Source of the DNA: Paenibacillus sp. FSL R10-2734
Lineage (GTDB): Bacteria; Bacillota; Bacilli; Paenibacillales; Paenibacillaceae
DNA length: 64,000 bases
Assembly: GCF_037963865.1 (NCBI RefSeq)
Contig: NZ_CP150170.1
Coordinates: 2,728,001 to 2,792,000 of the forward strand
Direction: 5' to 3'
This document shows, one piece after another, positions 50,364 to 59,404 of the stretch (within the stretch, counting starts at the first letter, position 1; every line of letters begins with the position of its first letter). The notes under the pieces are model-generated. The model worked only from the letters and a program-made list of their open reading frames with translations, did no database searches and had not been told where the DNA came from. A program made the translations under genes and the position numbers.

Positions 50364-51553
50364 CACCTGAACTGAAGAGCTTCTATTGCGATCTGCATGT
50401 TCATATTGGACGAACGTCGGAAGGACAAGCGGTCAAAATTAGCGGCAGCCATGAGCTCACCTTTGCTGGAATCGCTAAAGAAGCCGCAGAACGCAAGGGA
50501 CTTGAGATGATCGGCATTATTGATAGTCATTCACCTGGCGTATTGCGTGATATGGAGCGTTCCTTGGAATCAGGAGAGATGACGATAGCTGAAGGTGGAG
50601 GGATCACTTACCGGGGGACCACGATCATTCTGGGAGCAGAGATTGAAATCCGTGAACCTGGGCGAAAAGAGTGCCATGTACTCGCCTTCATGCCGGACGT
50701 GGACCGTATGTCAGACTTTAGTGCTTGGATGAGCCGTCATATGCGGAATGTGAATCTTAGTTCCCAGCGCCTCTATGCACCCGCTAGGGAGCTTCAGGAT
50801 GAGATTTATGGCCGTGGGGGCATTCTAATCCCTGCACATATTTTTACGCCTCACAAGGGCTTGTACGGGTGCACTGCGGAACGGATGGCGGACATCTTTG
50901 ATCTGGATCGTATAGCTGCAGTTGAGCTTGGGCTGAGTGCAGATTCGGAAATGGCTGGTTACCTCTCTGAGCTGGATGACTTCACCTTCCTAACGAACTC
51001 TGATGCGCATTCACTAGGCAAACTAGGGCGCGAGTATAATGTAATGGATTTGGCACGACCTTCGTTTGCTGAACTGCGGCTAGCACTTGAACGTAGGGAA
51101 GGACGGAAGGTAACTGCCAATTTCGGACTTAACCCCCGACTTGGCAAATACCACCGGACCTACTGTGGAGGCTGTGGCAGTATTATTGACGAAGCTTATG
51201 TCACATCGGAGCGCTGCCAGTATTGTGGCAGTCTTAAATTGGTGCGGGGTGTATTCGACCGGATTCTTGATATCGCTGATCGCAAGACACCTGTAGTACC
51301 TGCAAACCGCCCGCCATATCATTATCAGGTTCCGCTTGAATTTATACCGGGCCTTGGGAAGGCTAAGATGAATGCTTTGCTGCAAGCTTTTGGCACCGAG
51401 ATGAACATTTTACATGGTTGTGGTGAAGCTGAAATTGCTAGTGTGGTAGGAGCGGATTTGGCGGCTATGATCGTTCAGGCTCGCTCAGGCGTATTGGAAC
51501 TATCAGCAGGCGGAGGAGGGACGTACGGTAAAGTCGTACAGCCCAGAAAGTAG
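50354..51553 (+). CDS. Endonuclease Q-like PHP-domain protein
   Basis: A 399-residue protein with an N-terminal PHP phosphoesterase domain (CDLHVHIGRT, IIDSHSPGV, LIPAHIFTPH and LTNSDAHS hold metal-binding residues), a Cys4 zinc finger (CGGCG and CQYCG near residue 280) and a C-terminal helix-hairpin-helix-like stretch (FIPGLGKAKMNALL). This layout is that of EndoQ, which nicks DNA 5' of deaminated bases such as uracil and hypoxanthine. ATG 50354 inside the end of nudF is used, since the longer start at 50327 gives an unrelated N-terminus. It is translationally coupled to nudF. Confidence 0.88.
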   Translation: MELTPELKSFYCDLHVHIGRTSEGQAVKISGSHELTFAGIAKEAAERKGLEMIGIIDSHSPGVLRDMERSLESGEMTIAEGGGITYRGTTIILGAEIEIREPGRKECHVLAFMPDVDRMSDFSAWMSRHMRNVNLSSQRLYAPARELQDEIYGRGGILIPAHIFTPHKGLYGCTAERMADIFDLDRIAAVELGLSADSEMAGYLSELDDFTFLTNSDAHSLGKLGREYNVMDLARPSFAELRLALERREGRKVTANFGLNPRLGKYHRTYCGGCGSIIDEAYVTSERCQYCGSLKLVRGVFDRILDIADRKTPVVPANRPPYHYQVPLEFIPGLGKAKMNALLQAFGTEMNILHGCGEAEIASVVGADLAAMIVQARSGVLELSAGGGGTYGKVVQPRK

Positions 51554-51574
51554 CGTTATTACGTGAAGGACAAG

Positions 51575-51603
51575 TCATATCGCAGGGCGTTTTCTCATAT
51601 GGT
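51575..51603 (+). promoter_or_regulatory. Candidate sigma-E promoter of spoIIM
   Basis: TCATATC (51575-51581), 14 bases, then CATATGGT (51596-51603) resembles the sigma-E pattern KMATATT-N14-CATACAMT with exact spacing. It lies 31 bases upstream of spoIIM, which is a sigma-E gene in B. subtilis. Confidence 0.55.
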
Positions 51604-51634
51604 GTAACATGTAACCGGAAAGGGGAACGTCTCG

Positions 51635-52285
51635 ATGCGTAATTTAAGGCTGATGATGAAGGAACAGACGCCTCTGTATATTTTTGTCGGCGTGTTATTT
51701 CTGGTGGGTGTTGTATTTGGGGCTCTTATCGTTAGTGCGCTTACGATGGATCAGCAACAGGAGCTGGGGGATTATCTGGGGAATTTCTTTGTAACGGTTG
51801 ATCAGCAGGGTCTACCAGCAGCACCTGATTCTTACTGGAGTATAGCGGCCTTAAATCTGAAATGGATCGGGCTGATCTGGATCCTTGGGTTATCAGTCAT
51901 TGGGCTGCCGGGAATCTTGATTCTTGATTTTCTTAAAGGGGTATTGATCGGCTTTACGGTCGGTTGTCTAGTGAGTCAATATTCATGGCATGGGATGCTG
52001 TTCGCACTAGTCTCTGTGGCTCCGCACAATCTGGTGCTGATCCCTGTGCTGTTAGTAAGTAGTGCGGCGGCGATCGCCTTTTCCTTGCAGATGATTCGTA
52101 GCCGAGTGTTAGGACAACGCCGGACGCCGGTGACCCGACCTTTTACAATGTACACGATATTGTCACTTGTGATGGCACTGTTGATTTTGGGCATTTCTAG
52201 TTTTGAGACCTATGTCACGCCGATCATGATGCGCTGGGTTACGCCCTCACTTGTACAAGCGGTGACGACCTTGGGCTTGCAGTAA
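51635..52285 (+). CDS. spoIIM: Stage II sporulation protein M
   Basis: A 216-residue membrane protein with five membrane segments, the usual length. SpoIIM works with SpoIID and SpoIIP in septal peptidoglycan dissolution and engulfment; it localises to the septum on the mother-cell side. The block NLKWIGLIWILGLSVIGLPGI and SWHGMLFALVSVAPHN are typical. GGAAAGGGGA lies 9 bases before the ATG. Confidence 0.95.
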   Translation: MRNLRLMMKEQTPLYIFVGVLFLVGVVFGALIVSALTMDQQQELGDYLGNFFVTVDQQGLPAAPDSYWSIAALNLKWIGLIWILGLSVIGLPGILILDFLKGVLIGFTVGCLVSQYSWHGMLFALVSVAPHNLVLIPVLLVSSAAAIAFSLQMIRSRVLGQRRTPVTRPFTMYTILSLVMALLILGISSFETYVTPIMMRWVTPSLVQAVTTLGLQ

Positions 52286-52374
52286 AAGCGTTTGACTTCT
52301 CAAAGCGACACCCCCTATAATGGAAGAAGTGGTTTGAAGACCGGTGAGGTAATTTTCCAAGGGGGAGGGAGACA

Positions 52375-52839
52375 ATGGAAGCCCGGATAGACAAGATTAA
52401 GCAACAGTTACAATCCCAAGGATACAAGCTTACACCCCAACGGGAAGCGACCTTAAGAGTGCTGCTGGAGAATGAGGAAGATCATCTTAGTGCAGAAGAT
52501 GTATTTATGCTTGTGAAAGAGAAAGCTCCCGAGATCGGTCTTGCGACTGTATATCGTACCCTGGAACTGCTTAGCGAGCTTCATGTCGTAGAAAAGATTA
52601 ACTTCGGTGACGGTGTCGCCCGTTATGATCTGCGAACAGATACTTCGAAGCACCATCATCATCATTTGATTTGTGTGCAATGTGGTAGTATGGATGAGAT
52701 CCGCGAAGATTGGCTAGGTCCGTTAGAAGAGCGACTGGAGAAAGAATTTAATTTCACAGTGCTTGATCATAGACTTGATTTTCATGGGATATGCTATCGG
52801 TGTAGCGATAAGAATAATACAAACGGAAATCCGTCCTAA
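52375..52839 (+). CDS. fur: Ferric uptake regulator
   Basis: A 154-residue Fur-family repressor. The winged helix has KLTPQREATLRVLLEN and PEIGLATVYRTLELL; metal sites are seen in SKHHHHHLICVQCG and the C-terminal CYRC pair. It represses iron uptake genes when bound to Fe2+. The position between spoIIM and xerD as in B. subtilis identifies it as Fur rather than PerR or Zur. GGGGGAGGGAG precedes the ATG. Confidence 0.93.
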   Translation: MEARIDKIKQQLQSQGYKLTPQREATLRVLLENEEDHLSAEDVFMLVKEKAPEIGLATVYRTLELLSELHVVEKINFGDGVARYDLRTDTSKHHHHHLICVQCGSMDEIREDWLGPLEERLEKEFNFTVLDHRLDFHGICYRCSDKNNTNGNPS

Positions 52840-52866
52840 GTTATCTTATAATGAAATTCAATTCAT

Positions 52867-52903
52867 AAGCTCTTTCCGGTTTTTTTACCGGAGGGAGCTT
52901 TTT
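52867..52903 (+). terminator. Terminator after fur
   Basis: AAGCTCTTTCCGGT and ACCGGAGGGAGCTT form a long stem with a T6 loop, followed by TTT. Confidence 0.9.
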
Positions 52904-53001
52904 AAATGAGTGGTCCATAGGAGAAATACATATCAGTCCATTTTGGTGCATAAAGTGAAGGACGAGCAGATCTTAACTGTTCGTTAGAGGGAGGCGTCCA
53001 T

Positions 53002-53235
53002 ATGATCGTTTCTGTGCCCAAAACAGTTCGAAAGCTGTATTTTATGATCATGTTTGTGGCTCTAAGCTATTTACTCTACTATGCTATGAGCTGGCTAGGT
53101 GAATGGATTAGTCCGATAGAGAATTATGGAATTCCTGAAGGCACTGCCGTTCGGGCATTTGATCATGCCGATCGTGGTGATGATGGTTTGGATACAAGGC
53201 AGCGCTTGCGTTTCTATTACTGGTACGGAGAATGA
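53002..53235 (+). CDS. yqzK: DUF4227 membrane protein (YqzK)
   Basis: A 77-residue protein with one membrane segment (about residues 12-30) and a C-terminal GTAVRAF motif, typical of DUF4227/YqzK, found between fur and xerD in Bacillales. Its role is unknown. GAGGGAGGCG precedes the ATG. Confidence 0.85.
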   Translation: MIVSVPKTVRKLYFMIMFVALSYLLYYAMSWLGEWISPIENYGIPEGTAVRAFDHADRGDDGLDTRQRLRFYYWYGE

Positions 53236-53394
53236 AAGCTCTATGGGAAGCAGGAAAAAGCGAGAAGAATGTCGAAGAAAGCTAGAGTGGATTCATGCAG
53301 CGTATACTAATTGTACACATCTGCAGAAACCTCTTGCTGAATGTGCTGCAGGAAGTCACTATGAGTAGCTGCGCCAGGACAGGAGCGTGAAATA

Positions 53395-54288
53395 ATGAAG
53401 TCACACTTGCAGCCGTTTTTACATTATTTGTCCGGAGATAAAGGTTTGTCCCCGAATACACTGGAATCTTACGGTAGGGATGTATCGCAGTTTCTAGAGT
53501 TTGCTGATGAGCGGGGGGCTAGGCAGCCTGATGAGATCCGAAGATCTCATGTGATGTTATATCTTGGCTCATTACGCGGAGCGGGACGAGCAACGGCAAC
53601 GTTGAACAGGAACGCAGTATCTCTCCGTGCTTTTTTCCATTATTTGCTGAAGGAACGTTTGATTGAGCAGGATCCAACACTGGATATGGAGACCATGAAG
53701 CCTGATAAGAAACCTCCTATGGTGCTTACCATTTCGGAAATTGAGCAGTTGTTGGCTGCGCCGGATGTGAGTACGCCACAAGGGGTACGTGACAAGGCGA
53801 TGCTGGAATTGCTCTATGCAACAGGCATTAAGGTCTCTGAATTAATCTCGCTTAACGTGGACGATGTGCATACGGATATGAAATTTGCACGTTGTACAGG
53901 AAATTCTGGCAAGGAACGGGTGGTTCCCATTGGAACCATTGCTGCTGAGAGTGTAGCGGCTTACACTTCACTTATGCGGGACAAGCTGCTTCGTGATCAT
54001 CAGGAGGAGCCAGCCATGTTCCTGAATAGTCTAGGCGGGAGATTAACTCGGCAAGGCTTTTGGAAAATCATAAAAAAATACGCGCGGGAAGCAAACATTG
54101 AGCAGGATATTACACCACATACACTTAGGCATTCCTTCGCAGCCCATCTACTGGAAGGCGGAGCAGATTTGCGTTCCGTGCAACAAATGCTGGGCCATGC
54201 CGATATTTCGACGACTCAGATTTACAACGGTATCGCCCGTAAGAATATGAAGGAAGTATATGAGAGTCACCATCCTAGGGCTCGCTAA
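53395..54288 (+). CDS. xerD: Tyrosine recombinase XerD with a Lys at the first catalytic Arg position
   Basis: A 297-residue tyrosine recombinase with an N-terminal SAM-like domain (LSPNTLESYGRDVSQFLEF) and a catalytic domain. HTLRHSFAAHLLEGG holds the His and second Arg, and STTQIYNGIARK the nucleophilic Tyr. The usual first Arg in ATGLRVSEL is Lys here (ATGIKVSELI). XerD with XerC resolves chromosome dimers at dif. Position between yqzK and deoB matches B. subtilis. GGAGCG lies 9-14 bases before the ATG. Confidence 0.9.
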   Translation: MKSHLQPFLHYLSGDKGLSPNTLESYGRDVSQFLEFADERGARQPDEIRRSHVMLYLGSLRGAGRATATLNRNAVSLRAFFHYLLKERLIEQDPTLDMETMKPDKKPPMVLTISEIEQLLAAPDVSTPQGVRDKAMLELLYATGIKVSELISLNVDDVHTDMKFARCTGNSGKERVVPIGTIAAESVAAYTSLMRDKLLRDHQEEPAMFLNSLGGRLTRQGFWKIIKKYAREANIEQDITPHTLRHSFAAHLLEGGADLRSVQQMLGHADISTTQIYNGIARKNMKEVYESHHPRAR

Positions 54289-54516
54289 TTCTGCTTCAAA
54301 GATGCTTTTTGTGAGTAAGATGGTTATGATGGAATCATACTGAAAGGATAGACTGGGGAATACTCCGCAGGTTATCCTTTAGCAGAAACGGATACCTGAT
54401 AAGCGGTACATTGTATCGCTAGCTTCGGAAGCGTATGTCTTCTGGAGACGGTACAGCCGTTTCTTCTTGTTGGTACGAAAGTATAATTTATATTAAAAAA
54501 AGGAGTGAAGACAACA

Positions 54517-55695
54517 ATGTCCTCATTTAAACGAATTGGTTTTATTGTTCTAGATAGTGTTGGTATCGGTGAAGCGCCAGATGCTGCAAATTTCGGTGAT
54601 GCTGGGTCGCATACGCTTGGTCATATATTGGATCGTGTTCCTGGATTGAAGCTGCCTAATCTACAACAGCTCGGGTTAGCTAACATTGCTCCGCTGCCGC
54701 CACTTGAACCTGTAACTTCTCCAACAGGGTACTACGGCAAAATGCAGGAAGTATCAGTAGGTAAGGATACGATGACAGGACACTGGGAGCTAATGGGGCT
54801 AAAGATTGAAGTTCCTTTCAATACGTATCCTGATGGCTTTCCAACAGAATTGATTGAGAAGTTCGAAGCGGCAACTGGACGTAAGGTGATCGGTAATAAA
54901 CCGGCATCTGGTACGGAGATTCTAGTTGAATATGGCGAAGAGCAAATGAAAACAGGGGCTTGGATTGTCTATACCTCCGCGGACAGTGTATTCCAGCTTG
55001 CAGCACATGAAGATATCATTCCACTCGAAGAGCTGTACAGCGCGTGCAAAATAGCCCGTGAATTAACAATGGCTCCTGAATTCTCTGTAGGTCGCGTCAT
55101 TGCTCGTCCTTATGTTGGAGAACCGGGGCATTTCGTTCGGACGCCAAATCGGCATGACTATGCTGTGAAGCCGCCAGAACCAACGGTAATGAATGCGCTG
55201 GCTGATATCGGGAAAGATGTTATTGCGGTAGGTAAGATCAACGATATCTTTACAGGAGAAGGCGTTACGGCTTCTTATCCTACGAAGAGTAATGAACACG
55301 GAATCGAAGTTACCATTGAGCAGCTTCGTCAACCGTTTGATGGCTTCCTGTTCACAAATCTGGTGGATTTTGATTCCCTGTATGGACACCGTCGTGATCC
55401 GGAGGGTTATGGCCGTGCACTGGAAGTATTCGATCAGGCTTTGCCTGAAATTCTATCCACACTTGGTGAAGATGACCTGTTGATCATTTCTGCAGACCAT
55501 GGCAACGATCCAATCCATAGTGGAACTGATCATACCCGTGAATATGTGCCTCTCTTAATTTATAGCCCACGGTTTAAACAACCGGAAAGCTTGGGTATTC
55601 GTGAGACCTTCTCTGATGTTGCCGCAACCATTTCCGATAACTTTGGAGCGAAAGCACCGCAGTATGGGACAAGCTTCTTAGCGAAACTGCAATAA
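54517..55695 (+). CDS. deoB: Phosphopentomutase
   Basis: A 392-residue enzyme of the alkaline phosphatase superfamily. The first metal site is FIVLDSVGIGEAPDA, the phosphorylated Thr is in KDTMTGHWE, and further ligands are in ISADHGNDPIHSGTDHTRE. It converts (deoxy)ribose 1-phosphate to 5-phosphate. AGGAG at 54500-54504 favours ATG 54517 over GTG 54505. A TATAAT at 54482 may be its promoter. It heads a nucleoside salvage group with punA and pdp. Confidence 0.95.
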   Translation: MSSFKRIGFIVLDSVGIGEAPDAANFGDAGSHTLGHILDRVPGLKLPNLQQLGLANIAPLPPLEPVTSPTGYYGKMQEVSVGKDTMTGHWELMGLKIEVPFNTYPDGFPTELIEKFEAATGRKVIGNKPASGTEILVEYGEEQMKTGAWIVYTSADSVFQLAAHEDIIPLEELYSACKIARELTMAPEFSVGRVIARPYVGEPGHFVRTPNRHDYAVKPPEPTVMNALADIGKDVIAVGKINDIFTGEGVTASYPTKSNEHGIEVTIEQLRQPFDGFLFTNLVDFDSLYGHRRDPEGYGRALEVFDQALPEILSTLGEDDLLIISADHGNDPIHSGTDHTREYVPLLIYSPRFKQPESLGIRETFSDVAATISDNFGAKAPQYGTSFLAKLQ

Positions 55696-55740
55696 AGGTA
55701 TGTAGGGTTTCTCCAATACATCAATTCAGGAGGATCATCC

Positions 55741-56565
55741 ATGAGCGCATTAACTCAACAAGAAATTCAAGAAGCAGCCATTTATATAAAAGACAAATTT
55801 CCGGTGGCTCCGGAAATTGGATTGATCCTTGGGTCAGGTCTCGGTGTGTTAGCAGATCTTATCACTGATGGAATCAGCATTCCATATGATGAGATTCCTC
55901 ACTTCCCTGTGTCCACTGTAGAAGGACATGAGGGCGAACTATTGATCGGTATGATCGAAGGACGCCGAGTAGTGATGATGAAGGGCCGCTTTCATATGTA
56001 TGAAGGTTACGGACCTGAGGTAACGGCATTCCCTGTACGGGTGATGAAAGAGCTTGGTATAGCCAGCCTACTAGTAACTAATGCTGCTGGTGGAGTGAAC
56101 ACAGATTTCACGCCGGGTGATCTGATGCTCATTACAGATCATCTTAATCTGACTGGACGGAACCCGTTAATAGGACCTAATGATCCTGCACTTGGAGTCC
56201 GATTCCCAGATATGTCGTCTGCCTATAGTCGCCGCCTAATCCAGGTAGCGAAGGAAACGGCAGCTCAGCAGAATTTCGAGTTCAAAGAAGGCGTTTATGC
56301 TGGTCTACTTGGACCTTGCTACGAAACGCCTGCTGAAATCGTAATGCTACGTCTTCTAGGTGCTGATGCTGTGGGCATGTCTACTGTATCGGAGACCATT
56401 GTTGCCCGTCACGCAGGTATCGAGGTATTGGGTATCTCCTGTATTACTAATATGGCAGCGGGAATCCTAGATCAACCTCTCAATCATGAAGAGGTGATGG
56501 AAACTGCTGACCGTGTGCGTGAGCGTTTCCTGAAGCTGGTCTTGGGCTTTATTCCGAAAATGTAA
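55741..56565 (+). CDS. punA: Purine-nucleoside phosphorylase
   Basis: A 274-residue enzyme of the PNP I type. Phosphate-binding motifs GLILGSGLG and EGHEGELLIG, and the base-binding region AGVYAGLLGPCYETPAE, are clear. It splits purine nucleosides into base and ribose 1-phosphate, which DeoB then isomerises. AGGAGGATC precedes the ATG. Confidence 0.95.
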   Translation: MSALTQQEIQEAAIYIKDKFPVAPEIGLILGSGLGVLADLITDGISIPYDEIPHFPVSTVEGHEGELLIGMIEGRRVVMMKGRFHMYEGYGPEVTAFPVRVMKELGIASLLVTNAAGGVNTDFTPGDLMLITDHLNLTGRNPLIGPNDPALGVRFPDMSSAYSRRLIQVAKETAAQQNFEFKEGVYAGLLGPCYETPAEIVMLRLLGADAVGMSTVSETIVARHAGIEVLGISCITNMAAGILDQPLNHEEVMETADRVRERFLKLVLGFIPKM

Positions 56566-56608
56566 TTTCGGGTACTGCATTTTAAGTTACTGGGAGGTCA
56601 TATGTAAG

Positions 56609-57940
56609 ATGAGAGCTGTCGATATTATTCAGAAAAAAAGAGATGGCGGAGAGCTGAGTCGTGAGGAAATATCCTTCCTAATTCAGGGCTTCAGTAAAGG
56701 TGAGGTTCCTGATTATCAACTTTCCGCTTGGGCAATGGCTGTTTATTTTCAAGGCATGAACGCTCGGGAGACCGGCGATCTAACGATGGAAATGGCGATG
56801 TCTGGTGATCAAGTAGATCTAAGCCCAATCGCAGGGATTAAGGTCGATAAACACTCCACAGGCGGTGTTGGAGATAAAACAACCGTGGTGCTTGCACCGT
56901 TGGTAGCCTCTGCTGGAGTACCAGTAGCGAAAATGTCCGGCCGTGGACTTGGTCATACCGGAGGCACACTAGATAAGCTGGAGTCGATCAGTGGCTTCTC
57001 TGTAGAGATGGATCGCGAGCGTTTCTTTGATCAAGTAGGAGAAATTGGAGCGGCTGTTATTGGTCAGTCGGGCAACATTACACCTGCAGACAAAAAACTG
57101 TATGCACTGCGTGATGTAACAGCGACAGTAGAGTCCATTCCACTAATCGCAAGCTCTGTGATGAGCAAGAAGATTGCGGCAGGTGCAGATGCCATCGTAC
57201 TGGATGTCAAGACTGGTAGCGGGGCTTTCATGAAGACACTCGATGATTCTATTGCGCTTGCACAGGCGATGGTTGACATTGGCACACATTTGGGTCGCAA
57301 TACCGTTGCGATCATTAGTGATATGGACCAGCCACTTGGATACGGAATTGGCAATGCGCTCGAAATTAAGGAAGGAATCGAGACCTTGAAGGGGCACGGT
57401 CCGAAGGATTTGCAGGAGGTCTGTCTTATTCTGGGCAGCCAGATGCTTGTTCTTGGTGGTAAAGCCAAGGACGAAGCAGAGGCTCGCTCGATTCTTATGA
57501 CACATATTGAAGATGGCACAGCGCTGGAGAAATTCAAACAGATCGTGAAGGCGCAAGGTGGAGATGTATCACAAATCGATGATCCGGAGAAACTCCCTAC
57601 TGCTAAGCGATTCATTGAAGTGAAAGCGAAAACTAAGGGATTCATTGAGGGTATTCAAGCAGAAGAAATCGGTATTGCTGCTATGCTGCTTGGTGCAGGA
57701 CGTGAAACCAAGGAATCTGTGATTGATTTGGCAGTTGGTATTCAACTCGCTAAAAAAGTTGGAGATGCTGTCGAGATCGATGAGACACTCGCCGTATTGC
57801 ATATTAACGATGCTAGTGAGCAGAAAGTAAAGGAAGCTGAAGGTAAGATATTAGAAGCTTACCGTATCACTTCTGAATCGGTTCCTCCGCTACCCCTGGT
57901 ATTTGCGCTTGTTACGAAGGATGGAGTAACACGGTACTAG
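56609..57940 (+). CDS. pdp: Pyrimidine-nucleoside phosphorylase
   Basis: A 443-residue protein, full length for thymidine/pyrimidine phosphorylase. The phosphate-binding region is KVDKHSTGGVGDKTT near residue 80, followed by GRGLGHTGGTLDKLES and the KTGSGAFM loop. It splits thymidine, uridine and deoxyuridine. It is the last of the deoB-punA-pdp group. GGGAGG lies before the ATG at a distance of 13 bases. In B. subtilis pdp is elsewhere, so this arrangement is a local difference. Confidence 0.95.
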   Translation: MRAVDIIQKKRDGGELSREEISFLIQGFSKGEVPDYQLSAWAMAVYFQGMNARETGDLTMEMAMSGDQVDLSPIAGIKVDKHSTGGVGDKTTVVLAPLVASAGVPVAKMSGRGLGHTGGTLDKLESISGFSVEMDRERFFDQVGEIGAAVIGQSGNITPADKKLYALRDVTATVESIPLIASSVMSKKIAAGADAIVLDVKTGSGAFMKTLDDSIALAQAMVDIGTHLGRNTVAIISDMDQPLGYGIGNALEIKEGIETLKGHGPKDLQEVCLILGSQMLVLGGKAKDEAEARSILMTHIEDGTALEKFKQIVKAQGGDVSQIDDPEKLPTAKRFIEVKAKTKGFIEGIQAEEIGIAAMLLGAGRETKESVIDLAVGIQLAKKVGDAVEIDETLAVLHINDASEQKVKEAEGKILEAYRITSESVPPLPLVFALVTKDGVTRY

Positions 57941-57986
57941 CCAAAGTAATGTAATTATTGTCATGACAAAGGCTGTAAATAGACAG

Positions 57987-58027
57987 TAAAACAGCGATCC
58001 TCCTGTAATAGGAGGATCGCAGTTTTA
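57987..58027 (+). terminator. Terminator between pdp and the serine hydrolase gene
   Basis: TAAAACAGCGATCCTCCT and AGGAGGATCGCAGTTTTA form an almost perfect 18-bp stem. It is symmetrical and suits the two converging genes. Confidence 0.92.
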
Positions 58028-58042
58028 CGTTTTTGGCGGAGT

Positions 58043-59056
58043 CTATAAATGTTTATCGATAACATTGAAAATCTTAGAAGCCCCGCTACCCACATTACAC
58101 ATTACGACTACAGTCTCACCACTAGCTGGATAGATAGCTGACCGGAAGGAAACACCGGGATCGTAGCCCATAATGTGAAACTTAAACACTTTTCCTTCTC
58201 GGAGAGTGATCCAAACTCCATAACCATAATATCCTTCGCCATCTACATGTACGTGGGGAGTAAGCAGTAGTGAAGTTAGTACAGGACTCAGTAGTATATG
58301 GTTCATTAGCCCGCTCCAGAAAAGTTGCATGTCGGGAGCCGTTACGAATGCGCCACCGTCAGAGCCACCTTTTACAGGGATTGAATAGATATTTGTTCTC
58401 CAGCTACCATCCTCGTTCTCTATGTATCCCGTTGCACAGTTGGGAGGCAGGGCATCTAACGAAAAGTAACCGGATTGCTCCATTCCGCAAGGCTTAAAGA
58501 TACGAAGCTCCACATAATCGGAAAAGGACATTCCGCTCAATTCCTCGACCAGTAACCCCAGTACGATATATCCGGTATTATTGTAATGGAATCGTTCACC
58601 AGGGGGCCACATCATAGGAAGGTTTCGAAACATCGGTACAAAGTCTTCAAGCTGCCTTAAAGTGTACATGGGTCGTGTCTTCCACAGTTCTTCGAAATCA
58701 TCCATGATCGTTTCATCAAAATAATCAGGAATCCCAGAGCAATGCGTAAGCAGCTGATGTATGGTGATTTCAGAACTAAAGAGAGGGAACTCTACCTTCT
58801 TCAGAAAGTCTGATAATCTACTTTCGAAAGAAATCAATTCCTGTTCAACCAGTTGGCAGACGGCGAGGGCTGTGAATATTTTACAACCGGAAGCGATGCC
58901 GAATCGAGTATGAATATTGTTTGCTCGCTCATCTGACTTATTGGCATAACTGTAACAGCTGCTGGTGATTTCTTTATCATGTTGTTTTACTTGTACTACG
59001 CCAGAGAAATTGTTCTGTAAAGCTTCTGTCTCAATATAACCTTCAAGTGGGTTCAT
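58043..59056 (-). CDS. Beta-lactamase-class serine hydrolase
   Basis: A 337-residue protein of the class C beta-lactamase/PBP-like family without signal peptide, so probably cytoplasmic. The SxxK motif is in GIASGCKIF near residue 61, the YxN-like motif in FHYNNTGY near residue 160. The third motif is HIMG rather than a standard HxG or KTG. Substrate is unknown; such proteins include esterases and peptidases. ATG 59056 is favoured since GAGGAG touches GTG 59068. It is opposite to its neighbours. Confidence 0.85.
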   Translation of the reverse strand: MNPLEGYIETEALQNNFSGVVQVKQHDKEITSSCYSYANKSDERANNIHTRFGIASGCKIFTALAVCQLVEQELISFESRLSDFLKKVEFPLFSSEITIHQLLTHCSGIPDYFDETIMDDFEELWKTRPMYTLRQLEDFVPMFRNLPMMWPPGERFHYNNTGYIVLGLLVEELSGMSFSDYVELRIFKPCGMEQSGYFSLDALPPNCATGYIENEDGSWRTNIYSIPVKGGSDGGAFVTAPDMQLFWSGLMNHILLSPVLTSLLLTPHVHVDGEGYYGYGVWITLREGKVFKFHIMGYDPGVSFRSAIYPASGETVVVMCNVGSGASKIFNVIDKHL

Positions 59057-59235
59057 TCGTATTCTCACTCCTCTATAAAACAGTATAGGTTCTTAGATAG
59101 CATTCGTGAAAGACAACGATTTACCTTTATAAGGACTGAAATGAGAACTTGAAAAATGGAAATACTTTAAATTTGAAATATCATTTGATCTCCCCTATAA
59201 TAAAAAATACTCTTACACAATTTACATAATCCTTA

Positions 59236-59293
59236 TATTTCTCGCTCAAACGCTTGCTGTCCATAATAGGACGTTGAAGGTGTTTATACTCGT
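59236..59293 (+). repeat. Hairpin repeat upstream of dacF, related to that upstream of folD
   Basis: TATATTTCTCGC, AAACGCTT, GTCC, AGGACG, GAAGG and GTTTAT follow in the same order and spacing as at 9165-9225. The arms AAACGC and GTGTTTAT form a weaker hairpin than the folD copy. The rest of the 59057-59404 gap holds AT-rich sequence with the ribosome binding site AGGAGGGG for dacF. Confidence 0.6.
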
Positions 59294-59404
59294 GATAAAT
59301 AATTGTGGTTATTTGCTTAATAATGGAATAATTTTCACCCTTTCTGACGAAACTGAAACACAGTACCTGTGATATGAAGGTTAACGTTCAGGAGGGGAAC
59401 CATT

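Noticed and set aside
53126..53368. ORF of 80 codons overlapping yqzK
   Set aside because: It is in another frame of yqzK, and the remaining part has no family features.
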